Assembly: GCF_000243255.1 (NCBI RefSeq)
Contig: NZ_CM001436.1
Location: 1,276,077-1,340,076, forward strand
Source of the DNA: Methanoplanus limicola DSM 2279
GTDB taxonomy: Archaea; Halobacteriota; Methanomicrobia; Methanomicrobiales; Methanomicrobiaceae
Reading direction: 5' to 3'
Length of the DNA stretch: 64,000 bases
Below, one piece after another: positions 34,056 to 41,988 of this stretch (position 1 is its first letter; the number at the start of each line of letters is the position of its first letter). Both the position numbers and the translations under genes were made by a program. The notes below the pieces were generated by a model that ran no database searches, was not told the origin of the DNA, and saw only the letters and a program-made list of their open reading frames with translations.

Positions 34056-34975
34056 ATAATCAGGAGACTGTCGATAAAATACTGAAGTTTTTTATCACCC
34101 GGTTTGTTAAGAACCCAGGGCAGCACCTTTTAGAACTCGGCAGCACCGGAACAGGTAAAACCAATTTCCTGTACTGGTTAATTGATCTCTTCAAAGAGTA
34201 CGCACCCAGGGAAGCCCTGGTCTGGTTTGATATCGGGAAGGCTCAGTATAACCAATATACCGGAGAATCCGGAAACGAGATCCTAACCCTCCTGTATTAC
34301 TTCGGAGCAGTCCGGATAATTACCCTGACTGGCTGCGATGTAAAAATAATATCAGATCAGGATTATGACATTGAATATGTCCATGTAGATAACCCTAAGA
34401 TGATATGGAAATACTGCAAGCCTGACCGGCTCAATATCGTAAGCATAGACCCCTTCATACTTGACGATGTAACGCACGCTTCAGTCCTTGCAGTCATCTT
34501 TGAACGTCTGGTCTGGCTTGCTAACAGGGGTTGGATTCACAGGCCTCTGGCAGTCATCTATGATGAAATTCACAACGTCTGTCCTTCTCAGGGACATGGC
34601 ATTTATGAAGACCGGAAAGCAGCTGCAATTCAGAAGAAGACTAACAACCAGTTTAAGAAGAATCTTCAGAAGCTAAGAAGCACCGGCATCCGCTTCATAT
34701 CAACAACCCACCAGTGGACGCAATTATACAAACCTGTCAGGCTTTCCTTTGAATGGCTTGTTCCAAGACGCCGCACACTCTTCACAAATGACGCACCAGA
34801 CCTTGCCAGGTTTAACCCCAGGTGGAAAAAGATGAAGACGCACCAGGCATATATCGTAATTCCGGAAGGCGACCACTTAGGCCCTTTCAGATGCCTGCAC
34901 TACAGGATCCCCAATAACCTTGGAAGTGTAGAGTATGATGGAATCTACACGAAGGAGGACAAAGATAATAAATAA
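34010..34975 (+). CDS. P-loop ATPase, FtsK/HerA/Zot-like assembly or packaging motor
   Basis: 321 aa. Walker A is ELGSTGTGKTNFL (Lys about 50), Walker B is LAVIYDEIHNV (about 180-190), and FISTTHQWTQ fits the sensor motif of the HerA/FtsK clade. No membrane helix is within the protein; a small membrane protein gene overlaps its 5' end. Homologous roles are extrusion of filamentous virions (Zot/pI), DNA packaging, or the NTPase of pleomorphic viruses. Position as the last gene of the cassette, with a terminator just after, fits each. Assignment to the P-loop clade is firm; the role is inferred. Confidence 0.85.
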   Translation: METVVFQDNDEDILLDNQETVDKILKFFITRFVKNPGQHLLELGSTGTGKTNFLYWLIDLFKEYAPREALVWFDIGKAQYNQYTGESGNEILTLLYYFGAVRIITLTGCDVKIISDQDYDIEYVHVDNPKMIWKYCKPDRLNIVSIDPFILDDVTHASVLAVIFERLVWLANRGWIHRPLAVIYDEIHNVCPSQGHGIYEDRKAAAIQKKTNNQFKKNLQKLRSTGIRFISTTHQWTQLYKPVRLSFEWLVPRRRTLFTNDAPDLARFNPRWKKMKTHQAYIVIPEGDHLGPFRCLHYRIPNNLGSVEYDGIYTKEDKDNK

Positions 34976-34978
34976 AAT

Positions 34979-35014
34979 AATCTCAGTATATTATTTGGTA
35001 GGTTGAGATTTTTT
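34979..35014 (+). terminator. Hairpin and T-tract after the ATPase gene
   Basis: AATCTCA (34979-34985) pairs with TGAGATT (35004-35010), followed by TTTT and further T-runs near 35023-35031. It ends the virion cassette transcript. Confidence 0.6.
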
Positions 35015-35033
35015 AATCCAACTTTTTCTTTTG

Positions 35034-35210
35034 TCTCCCGTGGAGTTAATCTTCCGGGAGATCATGTTTACCCAGATTTTTAAATACTAACTCCCAAAAA
35101 AGTTAGAATAAACCATCAGAGGAATTGAACCTGCGCTAACACTGGTAATCTATACTATAAAACGAATCTAACTTTATAATCCTGAAAGGACAATATCCAT
35201 ATGCGCAGGT
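35034..35210. other. Cluster of inverted repeats in the non-coding right end of the element
   Basis: No protein frame is present between 34976 and 35270. The inverted repeats are TCTCCCG/CGGGAGA (35034-35061), CTAACT/AGTTAG (35087-35106), AAGTTAGA/TCTAACTT (35100-35174) and ACCTGCGC/GCGCAGGT (35129-35210). The last two interlock. Such clusters suit a replication origin or packaging signal; that is inference. Confidence 0.45.
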
Positions 35211-35270
35211 GAGTGATTCTGCAAAATCTCAAAAATAAAAATACTTAGTTACTCCCAGAAACTTTATGCA

Positions 35271-35290
35271 GTAACTTTCATCATCTGCCG
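35271..35290. repeat. Right attachment site (attR), 20-bp direct repeat
   Basis: Exact copy of 18101-18120. On the minus strand it is the orphaned 5' part of the C/D box sRNA (terminal stem, box C, part of the guide) without D', C' or D boxes after it. The chromosomal DNA to its right holds AT-rich TAATTATTATTT (35308-35319), where the original sRNA promoter would be expected. Confidence 0.88.
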
Positions 35291-35496
35291 GCCTTCAGAC
35301 AGAACAGTAATTATTATTTCATCCAGGTAATACAAATAGTACACCATTCAGCCAAAAGATACCGTAAAAAAGGTCTCCTGAAAAAGATGCATTAACGGGG
35401 GCTGACAGATAAAAAAATACCGGATACAATCCGCGCCCGAAGAGAGAAAAAAGAAAGGCAGGCCAGATAAGCAGAAAAAATCTCCGGATACAAAAT

Positions 35497-36078
35497 ATGC
35501 CAGATAAAAAGAAACTCAGAATTGGAGTGACTGTAAACCTTGAGAATTACGAGAATCTCAGGATAGAGGTAGAAGGAGATATCTCCGGGGATGAAAGTCC
35601 GGACGAACTCATAAATTATCTCGACATGGTCCTCGGAAAATTCGGCAGTAATGATCCGGATACAAAAAAGAGGGTGGACAGTTACAGAAGAAGGGTAACC
35701 GGTCAGAGAGGAGAGGAATGCAGGAAATCAGAGCAGACCAAAAAGAGAGAAGAGGAGAGTCTGAAGGCCTTCTCACCCGGAGAAACGGAGATAAAAGGGA
35801 AAAAAAGGAAAAAATACTGGAGTAAAGGCACAACACCGGGTTCAGATTTAAAGAGTACGGATATTTCCGGTGAAAAAGAGAATTATCCGGAGAGGGTTTC
35901 AGAGAGTCCGGAAGGGATTATCCGGTATAAAGAGAATAATAAAATTATAAATAAAACCACCATCTGTGAAATCTGCGGTTCTGCTGTGACTCCACAGACA
36001 GAGCATGCCTCAAAGGTCATTGCCGGAAGGGTGCTCTGCCGGAGATGCCTTGAGGGGATGAAAAGAGATGAACAGTGA
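35497..36078 (+). CDS. Protein with C-terminal zinc ribbon, upstream of orc1/cdc6
   Basis: 193 aa. The conserved-looking N-terminal domain (about 1-65, LRIGVTVNLENYENLRIEVE) is followed by a long charged, probably disordered linker rich in Lys, Glu and Gly. A zinc ribbon ends the protein (CEICGS and CRRCLEG, about 157-186). It is the first chromosomal gene to the right of the element and lies 35 bp upstream of orc1/cdc6, so a link to replication or DNA binding is possible. Function not known. The 206 bp between attR and this gene hold no frame. Confidence 0.65.
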   Translation: MPDKKKLRIGVTVNLENYENLRIEVEGDISGDESPDELINYLDMVLGKFGSNDPDTKKRVDSYRRRVTGQRGEECRKSEQTKKREEESLKAFSPGETEIKGKKRKKYWSKGTTPGSDLKSTDISGEKENYPERVSESPEGIIRYKENNKIINKTTICEICGSAVTPQTEHASKVIAGRVLCRRCLEGMKRDEQ

Positions 36079-36113
36079 TAATATCCGGTAGTCAGATAAC
36101 TGAGAGATAAGCC

Positions 36114-37253
36114 ATGACTAAAGATCTTCTGATGTGGGATGAGACAATCTTCCGGGACCCGGAGGTATTTGAGACGGATTTTATTCCGGAGCAGTTCAAT
36201 TTCAGAGAGAATCAGATCAAAGAACTGGCTTTTAAGATCAAACCCGGACTTTCAGGTTCAAGGCCCCTGAATACAATATGCAGGGGACTTCCCGGTACAG
36301 GCAAAACAACAACAATAAAGAAACTTTTCAGTGAGATTGAGGCACACACGCAGAGACTTATTCCGGTGCACATCAACTGCCAGATCGATAATACAAAATT
36401 TGCCATATTTGCCCAGATATACCACAAACTCTCGGGCAATAGTATTCCCTCATCAGGTACATCCTTTAAGACAGTCTTTGATATGATATGCAGGATAGCC
36501 CTGGAGAGAAATATTGTCCTTTTAATCTGTCTTGATGATGCGAATTATCTCCTTTATGAGAAAGAGATCAATAAAATACTATATACACTCCTCCGCGCCC
36601 ATGAGGCTGTAAAAGGAGTGAGAGTAGGGATAATTACGGTTATTTCGGATATGGACATAAACCTGATGGATGAAGTAGATATGAGAGTATCATCCGTCTT
36701 CAGGCCTGACGAGATCTATTTTCCGCCGTACACCATTGATGAAATGAAGGAGATTCTTCTCCAGAGAGTGTACCAGGGATTTTATCCAAATGTCATAAAA
36801 TCCGATCTTCTTGACATTGTTGTCGAGCAGACGATGAAGGCCGGAGATCTCAGGGTTGGAATTGACCTCTTAAAGAGGGCCGGAATTAATGCAGAGATGG
36901 ATGCAAGAAAAACAATTGAGATCGATGACATATGCCGCGCATATGACGTCTCAAAGAATATCCACCTGAAAAATACCCTCAAGACACTGAAAGGTGATGA
37001 GAAGGAGATCCTCAGACTGATCTCAGAGCTTTCAACGGAAAATAATGAGATAACTACTGCTGATCTATTCATTACTGTTAAGGACAGACTGAAGATGGGT
37101 TATACAAGATTCACCGAGACAGTAAAAAAACTGGACTCACTCAGAATCATCAACATCAATTATAAAGGCATACGGGGAAGGTCAAGAATTATCACTCTGA
37201 GGTATGAACCGGACAAGGTAAAAGAGAATCTCCGTAAAGAAAACACCAAATGA
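36114..37253 (+). CDS. cdc6: Orc1/Cdc6 replication initiator
   Basis: 379 aa, normal for archaeal Orc1/Cdc6, which binds origin repeats and loads the MCM helicase. The AAA+ core has Walker A CRGLPGTGKTTTIKK (about 59-73) and Walker B ICLDDANYLL (about 138-147; the usual DE is DD here), then RVGIITVISD as sensor 1. The C-terminal winged helix (about 290-370) recognises DNA. GDLRVGIDLLKRAGINAE is the typical lid motif. Several paralogues usually exist per genome; this may mark an origin, though I did not find convincing origin-recognition repeats around it. Confidence 0.93.
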   Translation: MTKDLLMWDETIFRDPEVFETDFIPEQFNFRENQIKELAFKIKPGLSGSRPLNTICRGLPGTGKTTTIKKLFSEIEAHTQRLIPVHINCQIDNTKFAIFAQIYHKLSGNSIPSSGTSFKTVFDMICRIALERNIVLLICLDDANYLLYEKEINKILYTLLRAHEAVKGVRVGIITVISDMDINLMDEVDMRVSSVFRPDEIYFPPYTIDEMKEILLQRVYQGFYPNVIKSDLLDIVVEQTMKAGDLRVGIDLLKRAGINAEMDARKTIEIDDICRAYDVSKNIHLKNTLKTLKGDEKEILRLISELSTENNEITTADLFITVKDRLKMGYTRFTETVKKLDSLRIININYKGIRGRSRIITLRYEPDKVKENLRKENTK

Positions 37254-37310
37254 ATTTGACAAATATTATCTATTTTGTTTGATCAATGTATGAATCAGGA
37301 GGTTTAACTC

Positions 37311-38258
37311 TTGATTAGTGTAAATGAGCTTGCTCTGGACATATTTGAGGGACTCGCAGAGTTTCCGGAAGATTATAACGTTGAATTCCACCAGATGGAC
37401 AACGGCGCACGGTTTGTAGACTGTGGAGTAAATACAAAAGGCGGCTACTCAGCAGGTAGAATTTTTACAGAGATCTGCATGGGCGGACTTGGAGAGGTAA
37501 CTTTCCGCAACGGACAGATTAACGGCGTACCGATGCCGTTTATTGACGTAAACACAGATTTCCCTTCAATATCATGCCTTGGCGCACAGAAGGCCGGATG
37601 GACAGTAAAGGCCGGCAAATTCTTCGCAATGGGAAGCGGACCGGCACGTGCACTCTCACTCATGCCAAAGCACACATACGAAGTCATCGAATATGAGGAC
37701 GAATCAGACTATGCAGTAATATGCCTTGAATCAGACACACTCCCTGATGAGGCTGTAATGGAGCATATTGCAGAGAAATGCGGTGTGGATGTTGCAAATG
37801 TATGCGCACTTGTCGCACCTACAGCATCAATTGTCGGTTCAATTCAGGTCGCAGGACGCTGTGTTGAAACAGCAATCTACAAGCTCAATGAACTTGGGTT
37901 TGACACAAAGAAGATCGAGTCTGCAATGGGTACTGCACCGATTCCACCTGTCAAGAAGGATTCAACAAAGGCAATGGGATGCACAAATGACGCAACTATC
38001 TACCACGGTCAGATCTATCTTACAATGAGAGCACCTGAGATAACCGACTATCTCGAAAAGATTCCATCCAACAAGTCCTCGTCATACGGCGAACCGTTCT
38101 ATGACACATTCAAGAAGGCAAACTTTGACTTCTACCAGATTGATACATCCCTCTTCTCACCGGCAGAGGTCATAATCAATGAACTTACAGAAGGAGAGAC
38201 ATACCGCGTGGGTGCAGTCAATCCTGAAGTCACATTAAAGTCCTTTGGATTGTTATAA
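37311..38258 (+). CDS. mch: Methenyltetrahydromethanopterin cyclohydrolase
   Basis: Catalyses reversible hydrolysis of N5,N10-methenyl-H4MPT to N5-formyl-H4MPT, the third step of CO2 reduction to methane. The 315-aa length and landmark sequences (GGYSAGRIFTEICMGGLGEV, MGSGPARALSL, APTASIVGSIQVAGR, GCTNDATIYHGQ) match the family. The TTG start is seven bases after AGGAGGT, a very strong ribosome-binding site. Codon bias resembles the thermosome's, as expected for an abundant enzyme. Single gene; T-rich sequence follows the stop. Confidence 0.98.
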   Translation: MISVNELALDIFEGLAEFPEDYNVEFHQMDNGARFVDCGVNTKGGYSAGRIFTEICMGGLGEVTFRNGQINGVPMPFIDVNTDFPSISCLGAQKAGWTVKAGKFFAMGSGPARALSLMPKHTYEVIEYEDESDYAVICLESDTLPDEAVMEHIAEKCGVDVANVCALVAPTASIVGSIQVAGRCVETAIYKLNELGFDTKKIESAMGTAPIPPVKKDSTKAMGCTNDATIYHGQIYLTMRAPEITDYLEKIPSNKSSSYGEPFYDTFKKANFDFYQIDTSLFSPAEVIINELTEGETYRVGAVNPEVTLKSFGLL

Positions 38259-38509
38259 TCCAAAAATAACAATTTAATCTTTTTTTATACGGAAATTACG
38301 GTTATAGTGCACTGCATAATGTTTCCGTATAATTGGAATGCAGCGGAGATTATTCCAAAATATCCACTTATACAGCACACAATAGTAATATGCAAACTTT
38401 CCGGACCATTCCGGAAAGTTCTGCATTATATTATTCGATTGTGCCTTTCCGCTTATTTTGTACCGGAATTTCCATTAAATATCGGTTTCGCCAAAAGAGA
38501 GATGGTTAT

Positions 38510-39337
38510 TCAGAGATTTTCCAGGATGTCCTGGTAACTGCTGACGGTCTTTTCATAACTGCCCATAATTTTGGCTGCGACCGCCGGATATACAAGGGGA
38601 TCGATCTCAACAGCCTTCTGGTATGCCTCTACCGCCTTTCTGTGTGACTCAAACGATGATATATCCATTCTCTTAACAGAAGAATCCCTCTCTGAAGGTA
38701 TTTTTCCAAGTTCTTTGTACATATCCTTAAGCTGTCCCTGATCATATAGGGACTTGAACAGATAGGCGTCCCCAAGACCGATCCAGGCCTTTGAATCTGA
38801 AGGATTTGCCTCAATTACTGAGTTATAACAGGCAATCGCCTCATCATATCTCTGAAGTTTTAAAAGCACGGAACCTTTTTCATAATATGAACAGGATACC
38901 CCATCCGCCCCGGATGTAACCGCATCCGCAGACGGGAGATCATACATGGAAACGATCACCTCATAGGCCTCCACACATTCAGCGAGGTTCCCTGACTTTA
39001 AATCTAATTCAGCAAGTTTGTACAGATCACTCTTATCTGTTGAGGCACCCTTGTCTGCAATAATATATTTCTGCATCTCTGATGCCAGTTCATACTCTTC
39101 AAGACCGGAGAGTGCGTCAACCTTCAGCTCACGCGCCTCAAGATTTGAAGAATCAGCTTCCAAAACCCAGTCTGTTGTCATAACCGCAAGGTCATACTTC
39201 TTCTGCTCAATCAGATTTCCGGCCAGCGAATTCCCGATACCTGATCTAAGGTCAGTATTTTCAGAGACTGCGGGAGGAATTACAATGCATGCAAACGCAA
39301 TTACGGCAATGATAATTAAAAGGGTCTTGACTTTCAT
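38510..39337 (-). CDS. Secreted or membrane-anchored TPR protein
   Basis: 275 aa from MKVKTLLIIIAVIAFACIV, a signal peptide or anchor (about 1-24). TPR units follow, clear in YEKGSVLLKLQRYDEAIACY and NSVIEANPSDSKAWIGLGDA, and in AVEAYQKAVEIDPLVYPAVA. It probably mediates protein interactions outside the membrane. The frame extends eight codons upstream to 39361, without a ribosome-binding site. The 251-bp gap between it and mch holds only weak frames. Confidence 0.8.
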   Translation of the reverse strand: MKVKTLLIIIAVIAFACIVIPPAVSENTDLRSGIGNSLAGNLIEQKKYDLAVMTTDWVLEADSSNLEARELKVDALSGLEEYELASEMQKYIIADKGASTDKSDLYKLAELDLKSGNLAECVEAYEVIVSMYDLPSADAVTSGADGVSCSYYEKGSVLLKLQRYDEAIACYNSVIEANPSDSKAWIGLGDAYLFKSLYDQGQLKDMYKELGKIPSERDSSVKRMDISSFESHRKAVEAYQKAVEIDPLVYPAVAAKIMGSYEKTVSSYQDILENL

Positions 39338-39480
39338 TATATTACAGAACTGTCTGAACAATATGATATTTAAAAGTTTAGATCAATACTGATGTGCGTA
39401 ACAAAGAAAGCATATTACAAGCACATCTGAAGAAATCAGGGAGAAATTAACGGCATTCGCTGAGGTAAGAAAAAGGATGT

Positions 39481-39613
39481 ATTCAGCCACATACATTCAG
39501 CCACATACATTCAGCCACATACATTCAGCCACATACATTCAGCCACATACATTCAGCCACATACATTCAGCCACATACATTCAGCCACATACATTTAGCT
39601 ACATACATTCAGC
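39481..39613. repeat. 14-bp tandem repeat, about 9.5 copies
   Basis: ATTCAGCCACATAC is repeated eight times without a mismatch (39481-39592). A ninth unit has two C-to-T changes (39593-39606), and a 7-bp partial unit follows (39607-39613). The period is not a multiple of three and no frame covers it. It lies between the divergent TPR and pilin-like genes, about 70 bp before the latter. Confidence 0.97.
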
Positions 39614-39686
39614 ATGCTACCCCGGTTAATAAGACCGGATTTTGTCAAATATTAAATATCTCCCAACCGACTATTAGAATATCAAT

Positions 39687-40328
39687 ATGCACTCAGACAC
39701 GGAAGGTATGACCGTACTTGAACTGCTGATCCTTACAGGCTTATTCCTGATATTTATCGGCCTATTCGGCAGTACAATATTCAGCGCATTTTTTGGTTCA
39801 GATGCGCAGATGACAGGTGGAATAGTATCAGAAAGTGTCAGGGATGAAACTACAGTCATCTATACTGAAGGCAGCATTTCCGGTTATGAAGATATATGCG
39901 GAACATTTGACGGAGTGGAACTCTATACAGAAAAACCCGACAGCAGAAAACTCGGAAGCATACTCCTGCCGGTTAAAACAACCATATCATCATACACAAA
40001 AAATCCTGTTGATGTCAGAAGTTTCACAGTTACGATATATTACAGTGCCAGCAGTGAAACTCTTCCCTATTCAGAGAAAAATCCGCTTGAAAAACCGTCA
40101 TGGACAGTTGCAGAGAAATCAGGTTATATCCCTCTTCAGGATGCAGATGACGATTACCTGATCGAACCAAACGAAATATTTGATATACTGGTTTATCCCG
40201 GAAGTTCACTCTCTTCAGGAGCAAACTTCGGAGTTGAGATTTCATCAGGGACAGGAATGTCATTAAAAGAGAAACTGACAGTCCCCCCGCAGATAAATTC
40301 CCAAAAGGTGGTAATCTTAAAACCCTGA
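39687..40328 (+). CDS. Archaeal pilin-like secreted protein
   Basis: 213 aa. The N-terminus MHSDTEGMTVLELLILTGLF has a short charged leader, a Gly and an uninterrupted hydrophobic stretch, like class III (type IV pilin) signal peptides processed after the Gly. The rest is an extracytoplasmic beta-rich domain (FTVTIYYSASSETLPYSEKN; IFDILVYPGSSLSSGANFGV), as in archaeal DUF1628-type pilins and archaellin-like proteins. Processing by a class III peptidase is inferred. No pilus assembly genes are adjacent. Confidence 0.65.
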   Translation: MHSDTEGMTVLELLILTGLFLIFIGLFGSTIFSAFFGSDAQMTGGIVSESVRDETTVIYTEGSISGYEDICGTFDGVELYTEKPDSRKLGSILLPVKTTISSYTKNPVDVRSFTVTIYYSASSETLPYSEKNPLEKPSWTVAEKSGYIPLQDADDDYLIEPNEIFDILVYPGSSLSSGANFGVEISSGTGMSLKEKLTVPPQINSQKVVILKP

Positions 40329-40450
40329 GAAGAATCAGTAAATTTTGCAACACAGTTTATCCACCGCATTGATCATTAACTGCCAGGAAAAGCCCCCGTA
40401 AAAAAAAGAAATTCTGACAGAAGAAGAGAGATTAAGGAAAAAGTACAATC

Positions 40451-40828
40451 ATGTTATTTGAGAGAGAAGAGAAGACGGCCCTAATTATACTTTTCGCAGT
40501 AATTATCATACTCTTTTCAGCACATATTATTATCTCAGGTATTGACAAAGCTGAATTTGCGCAGACCTATTCAAACGAGTCAGAGAGGGGCAGTATGGTT
40601 ATCTTAAACGGGGGGATAAACTCAATAGAAAGGACAAAATCCGGCGGGCATATAATCCTTGATGTCGCTGGTGTAAAAGTATTCATTCCGGGAGGGGAGG
40701 AATACAATCTCTCACTTCAGAGAGACGATATTGTTGAAATAATTGGAAATGTTGACCTTTACAACGGTGAGAGAGAGATAGTCGTGGATAGCAGGGACGG
40801 CATCAGAATCAGAGACGATAAAGGCTGA
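40451..40828 (+). CDS. Membrane-anchored OB-fold protein
   Basis: 125 aa. A membrane helix at about 10-32 is followed by an OB-fold of the nucleic-acid-binding type (about 48-118): GSMVILNGGINSIERTKSGG, IILDVAGVKVFIPGG, DIVEIIGNVDLYNGEREIVV. The predicted topology puts the OB domain outside, where it may bind oligosaccharide, metal or extracellular DNA rather than cytosolic nucleic acid. Partner unknown. Confidence 0.65.
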   Translation: MLFEREEKTALIILFAVIIILFSAHIIISGIDKAEFAQTYSNESERGSMVILNGGINSIERTKSGGHIILDVAGVKVFIPGGEEYNLSLQRDDIVEIIGNVDLYNGEREIVVDSRDGIRIRDDKG

Positions 40829-40948
40829 ACAGTCACATATCCACCTGACAGCTCATATCTGTATCACCCCTGAAACTTCCGCCGCCCTGCTCAGGAAACC
40901 AAAAACCCGAAGAAATAAAATATTCAGATTAAATATTCTGAATAATAA

Positions 40949-41824
40949 TTAAACACTGAAGAGATCGTCATCATCCCGGTCAAATATTGAGGATTTCTTA
41001 ACCTTTTTCTCATGGACGGACTCTTCAGTATAACCTCTTTCAGACAAAGGAGAATTTTCAGCCTTATTTTCAGGCTCAGACATTTCAGTCTCTTCTGAGA
41101 TGTAATCTCTGCTCTCATCTTCCAAAAATCCCTTTTCAGGACTTATATCCTCAAAGATTTCATCATCCCTCCGAATGAAATTTATCTCTTCCTTTACCTC
41201 TTTATGAGCGGACTTCTCCGGAATTTCAGGTAAATCCTCTCTCTTCAAAGGTTCATTTTCACTGTGTCTGACATTGTCATCCTCCCTCTGATTTGTATAG
41301 CCAAAACCTGTATAAAATGGGTCATCCTCGGGACTTTTTTTCTTCCTGCCTGGACCTGAAGTTGACACTGTGTGCACATCATCAGAGAAATCCCTGCCAG
41401 CCTCCACATTCTCCTCCTCAAAACTCCCTGATTTTCTCCTCTCTCCGGCAGATCTACCACCTGAGATCTCCTTTGAGCCAAAACCGTCAGAAAATATATC
41501 AGAAGATCTCTCTTTTGCGGATCTCTCTGAGTAATATCCTTTTTTCTCCTGTCTGGACTCACCAAAACCCGTATAAAACGGGTCTTCGGAGTTAATTCTT
41601 GAGCCTGAACTCTTCTTCACCTGAGGTTTGCCGGTATGCCCAAATCCTGTATCCATAGGGTCTTTACCTTCAGAATCATGTCTTTCCTTTGAGGATAACT
41701 TATTCTTATTTTTTCCCTCAACACCTGCCCCCTCAAGTCCGCCCGATATAAACTTCTCTCTTCTCATATACCTAACAACTATAGAATCCACATATAATAA
41801 TAATGATGCGATTAAGGAAAACAA
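40949..41824 (-). CDS. Disordered, charged protein with TGFG repeats
   Basis: 291 aa from a TTG at 41824, or 272 aa from the ATG at 41767; only the longer form has the hydrophobic N-terminus (about 1-18). Almost all the rest is Ser, Glu, Lys, Asp and Arg, without globular character. Four related motifs recur: DPMDTGFG (55-62), DPFYTGFG (81-88), DIFSDGFG (109-116) and DPFYTGFG (168-175), with a closing FDRDDDDLFSV. Repeated short aromatic motifs in a disordered chain usually dock a partner domain. No family recognised. Confidence 0.6.
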   Translation of the reverse strand: MFSLIASLLLYVDSIVVRYMRREKFISGGLEGAGVEGKNKNKLSSKERHDSEGKDPMDTGFGHTGKPQVKKSSGSRINSEDPFYTGFGESRQEKKGYYSERSAKERSSDIFSDGFGSKEISGGRSAGERRKSGSFEEENVEAGRDFSDDVHTVSTSGPGRKKKSPEDDPFYTGFGYTNQREDDNVRHSENEPLKREDLPEIPEKSAHKEVKEEINFIRRDDEIFEDISPEKGFLEDESRDYISEETEMSEPENKAENSPLSERGYTEESVHEKKVKKSSIFDRDDDDLFSV

Positions 41825-41988
41825 AGGGAAAATATAGCGTACACAGTTAAAAAAGACAATAATGCCACCGGTTAGGCAAATTGACAGATTAAAAGGATAT
41901 TTTACAACAGTAAGATCAAACCCGACAAAATTCAGATGCTACATCAGCCTTTAAAAAAATTAAAACCGGGGTATTTATTTAAGCACAC

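Larger units (their letters stand above)
18101..35290. mobile_element. Integrated virus-like element of about 17.2 kb
   Basis: The element is bounded by the perfect 20-bp repeat. It starts with a tyrosine integrase, as usual for archaeal proviruses, and ends with a P-loop ATPase and a structured non-coding tail. It holds about 41 genes, most below 160 codons, packed with ATGA-type overlaps. They include RHH regulators, zinc ribbons, an HNH nuclease, a second recombinase and a virion-like cassette. The genes outside (apgM to the left, a zinc-ribbon protein and orc1/cdc6 to the right) are of host type. No tail, portal, terminase or replication initiator is recognised, so this is not a tailed-virus provirus. 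Confidence 0.88.

Noticed and set aside
35117-35210. tRNA-like T-loop (GGTTCAATTCC on the minus strand)
   Set aside because: Only the T-loop-like string is present; the T stem has a C-C mismatch, and no acceptor, D or anticodon stems can be paired around it.
27880-35270. Separate attachment sites for the second recombinase
   Set aside because: I compared DNA flanking the recombinase with the right end and found no direct repeat long enough to call.
35291-36113. Origin-recognition boxes near orc1/cdc6
   Set aside because: No repeated GC-rich, G-tract-containing motif like known archaeal origin boxes could be seen by eye.
39481-39613. CRISPR array
   Set aside because: The 14-bp units are directly adjacent with no spacers, so it is a tandem repeat.
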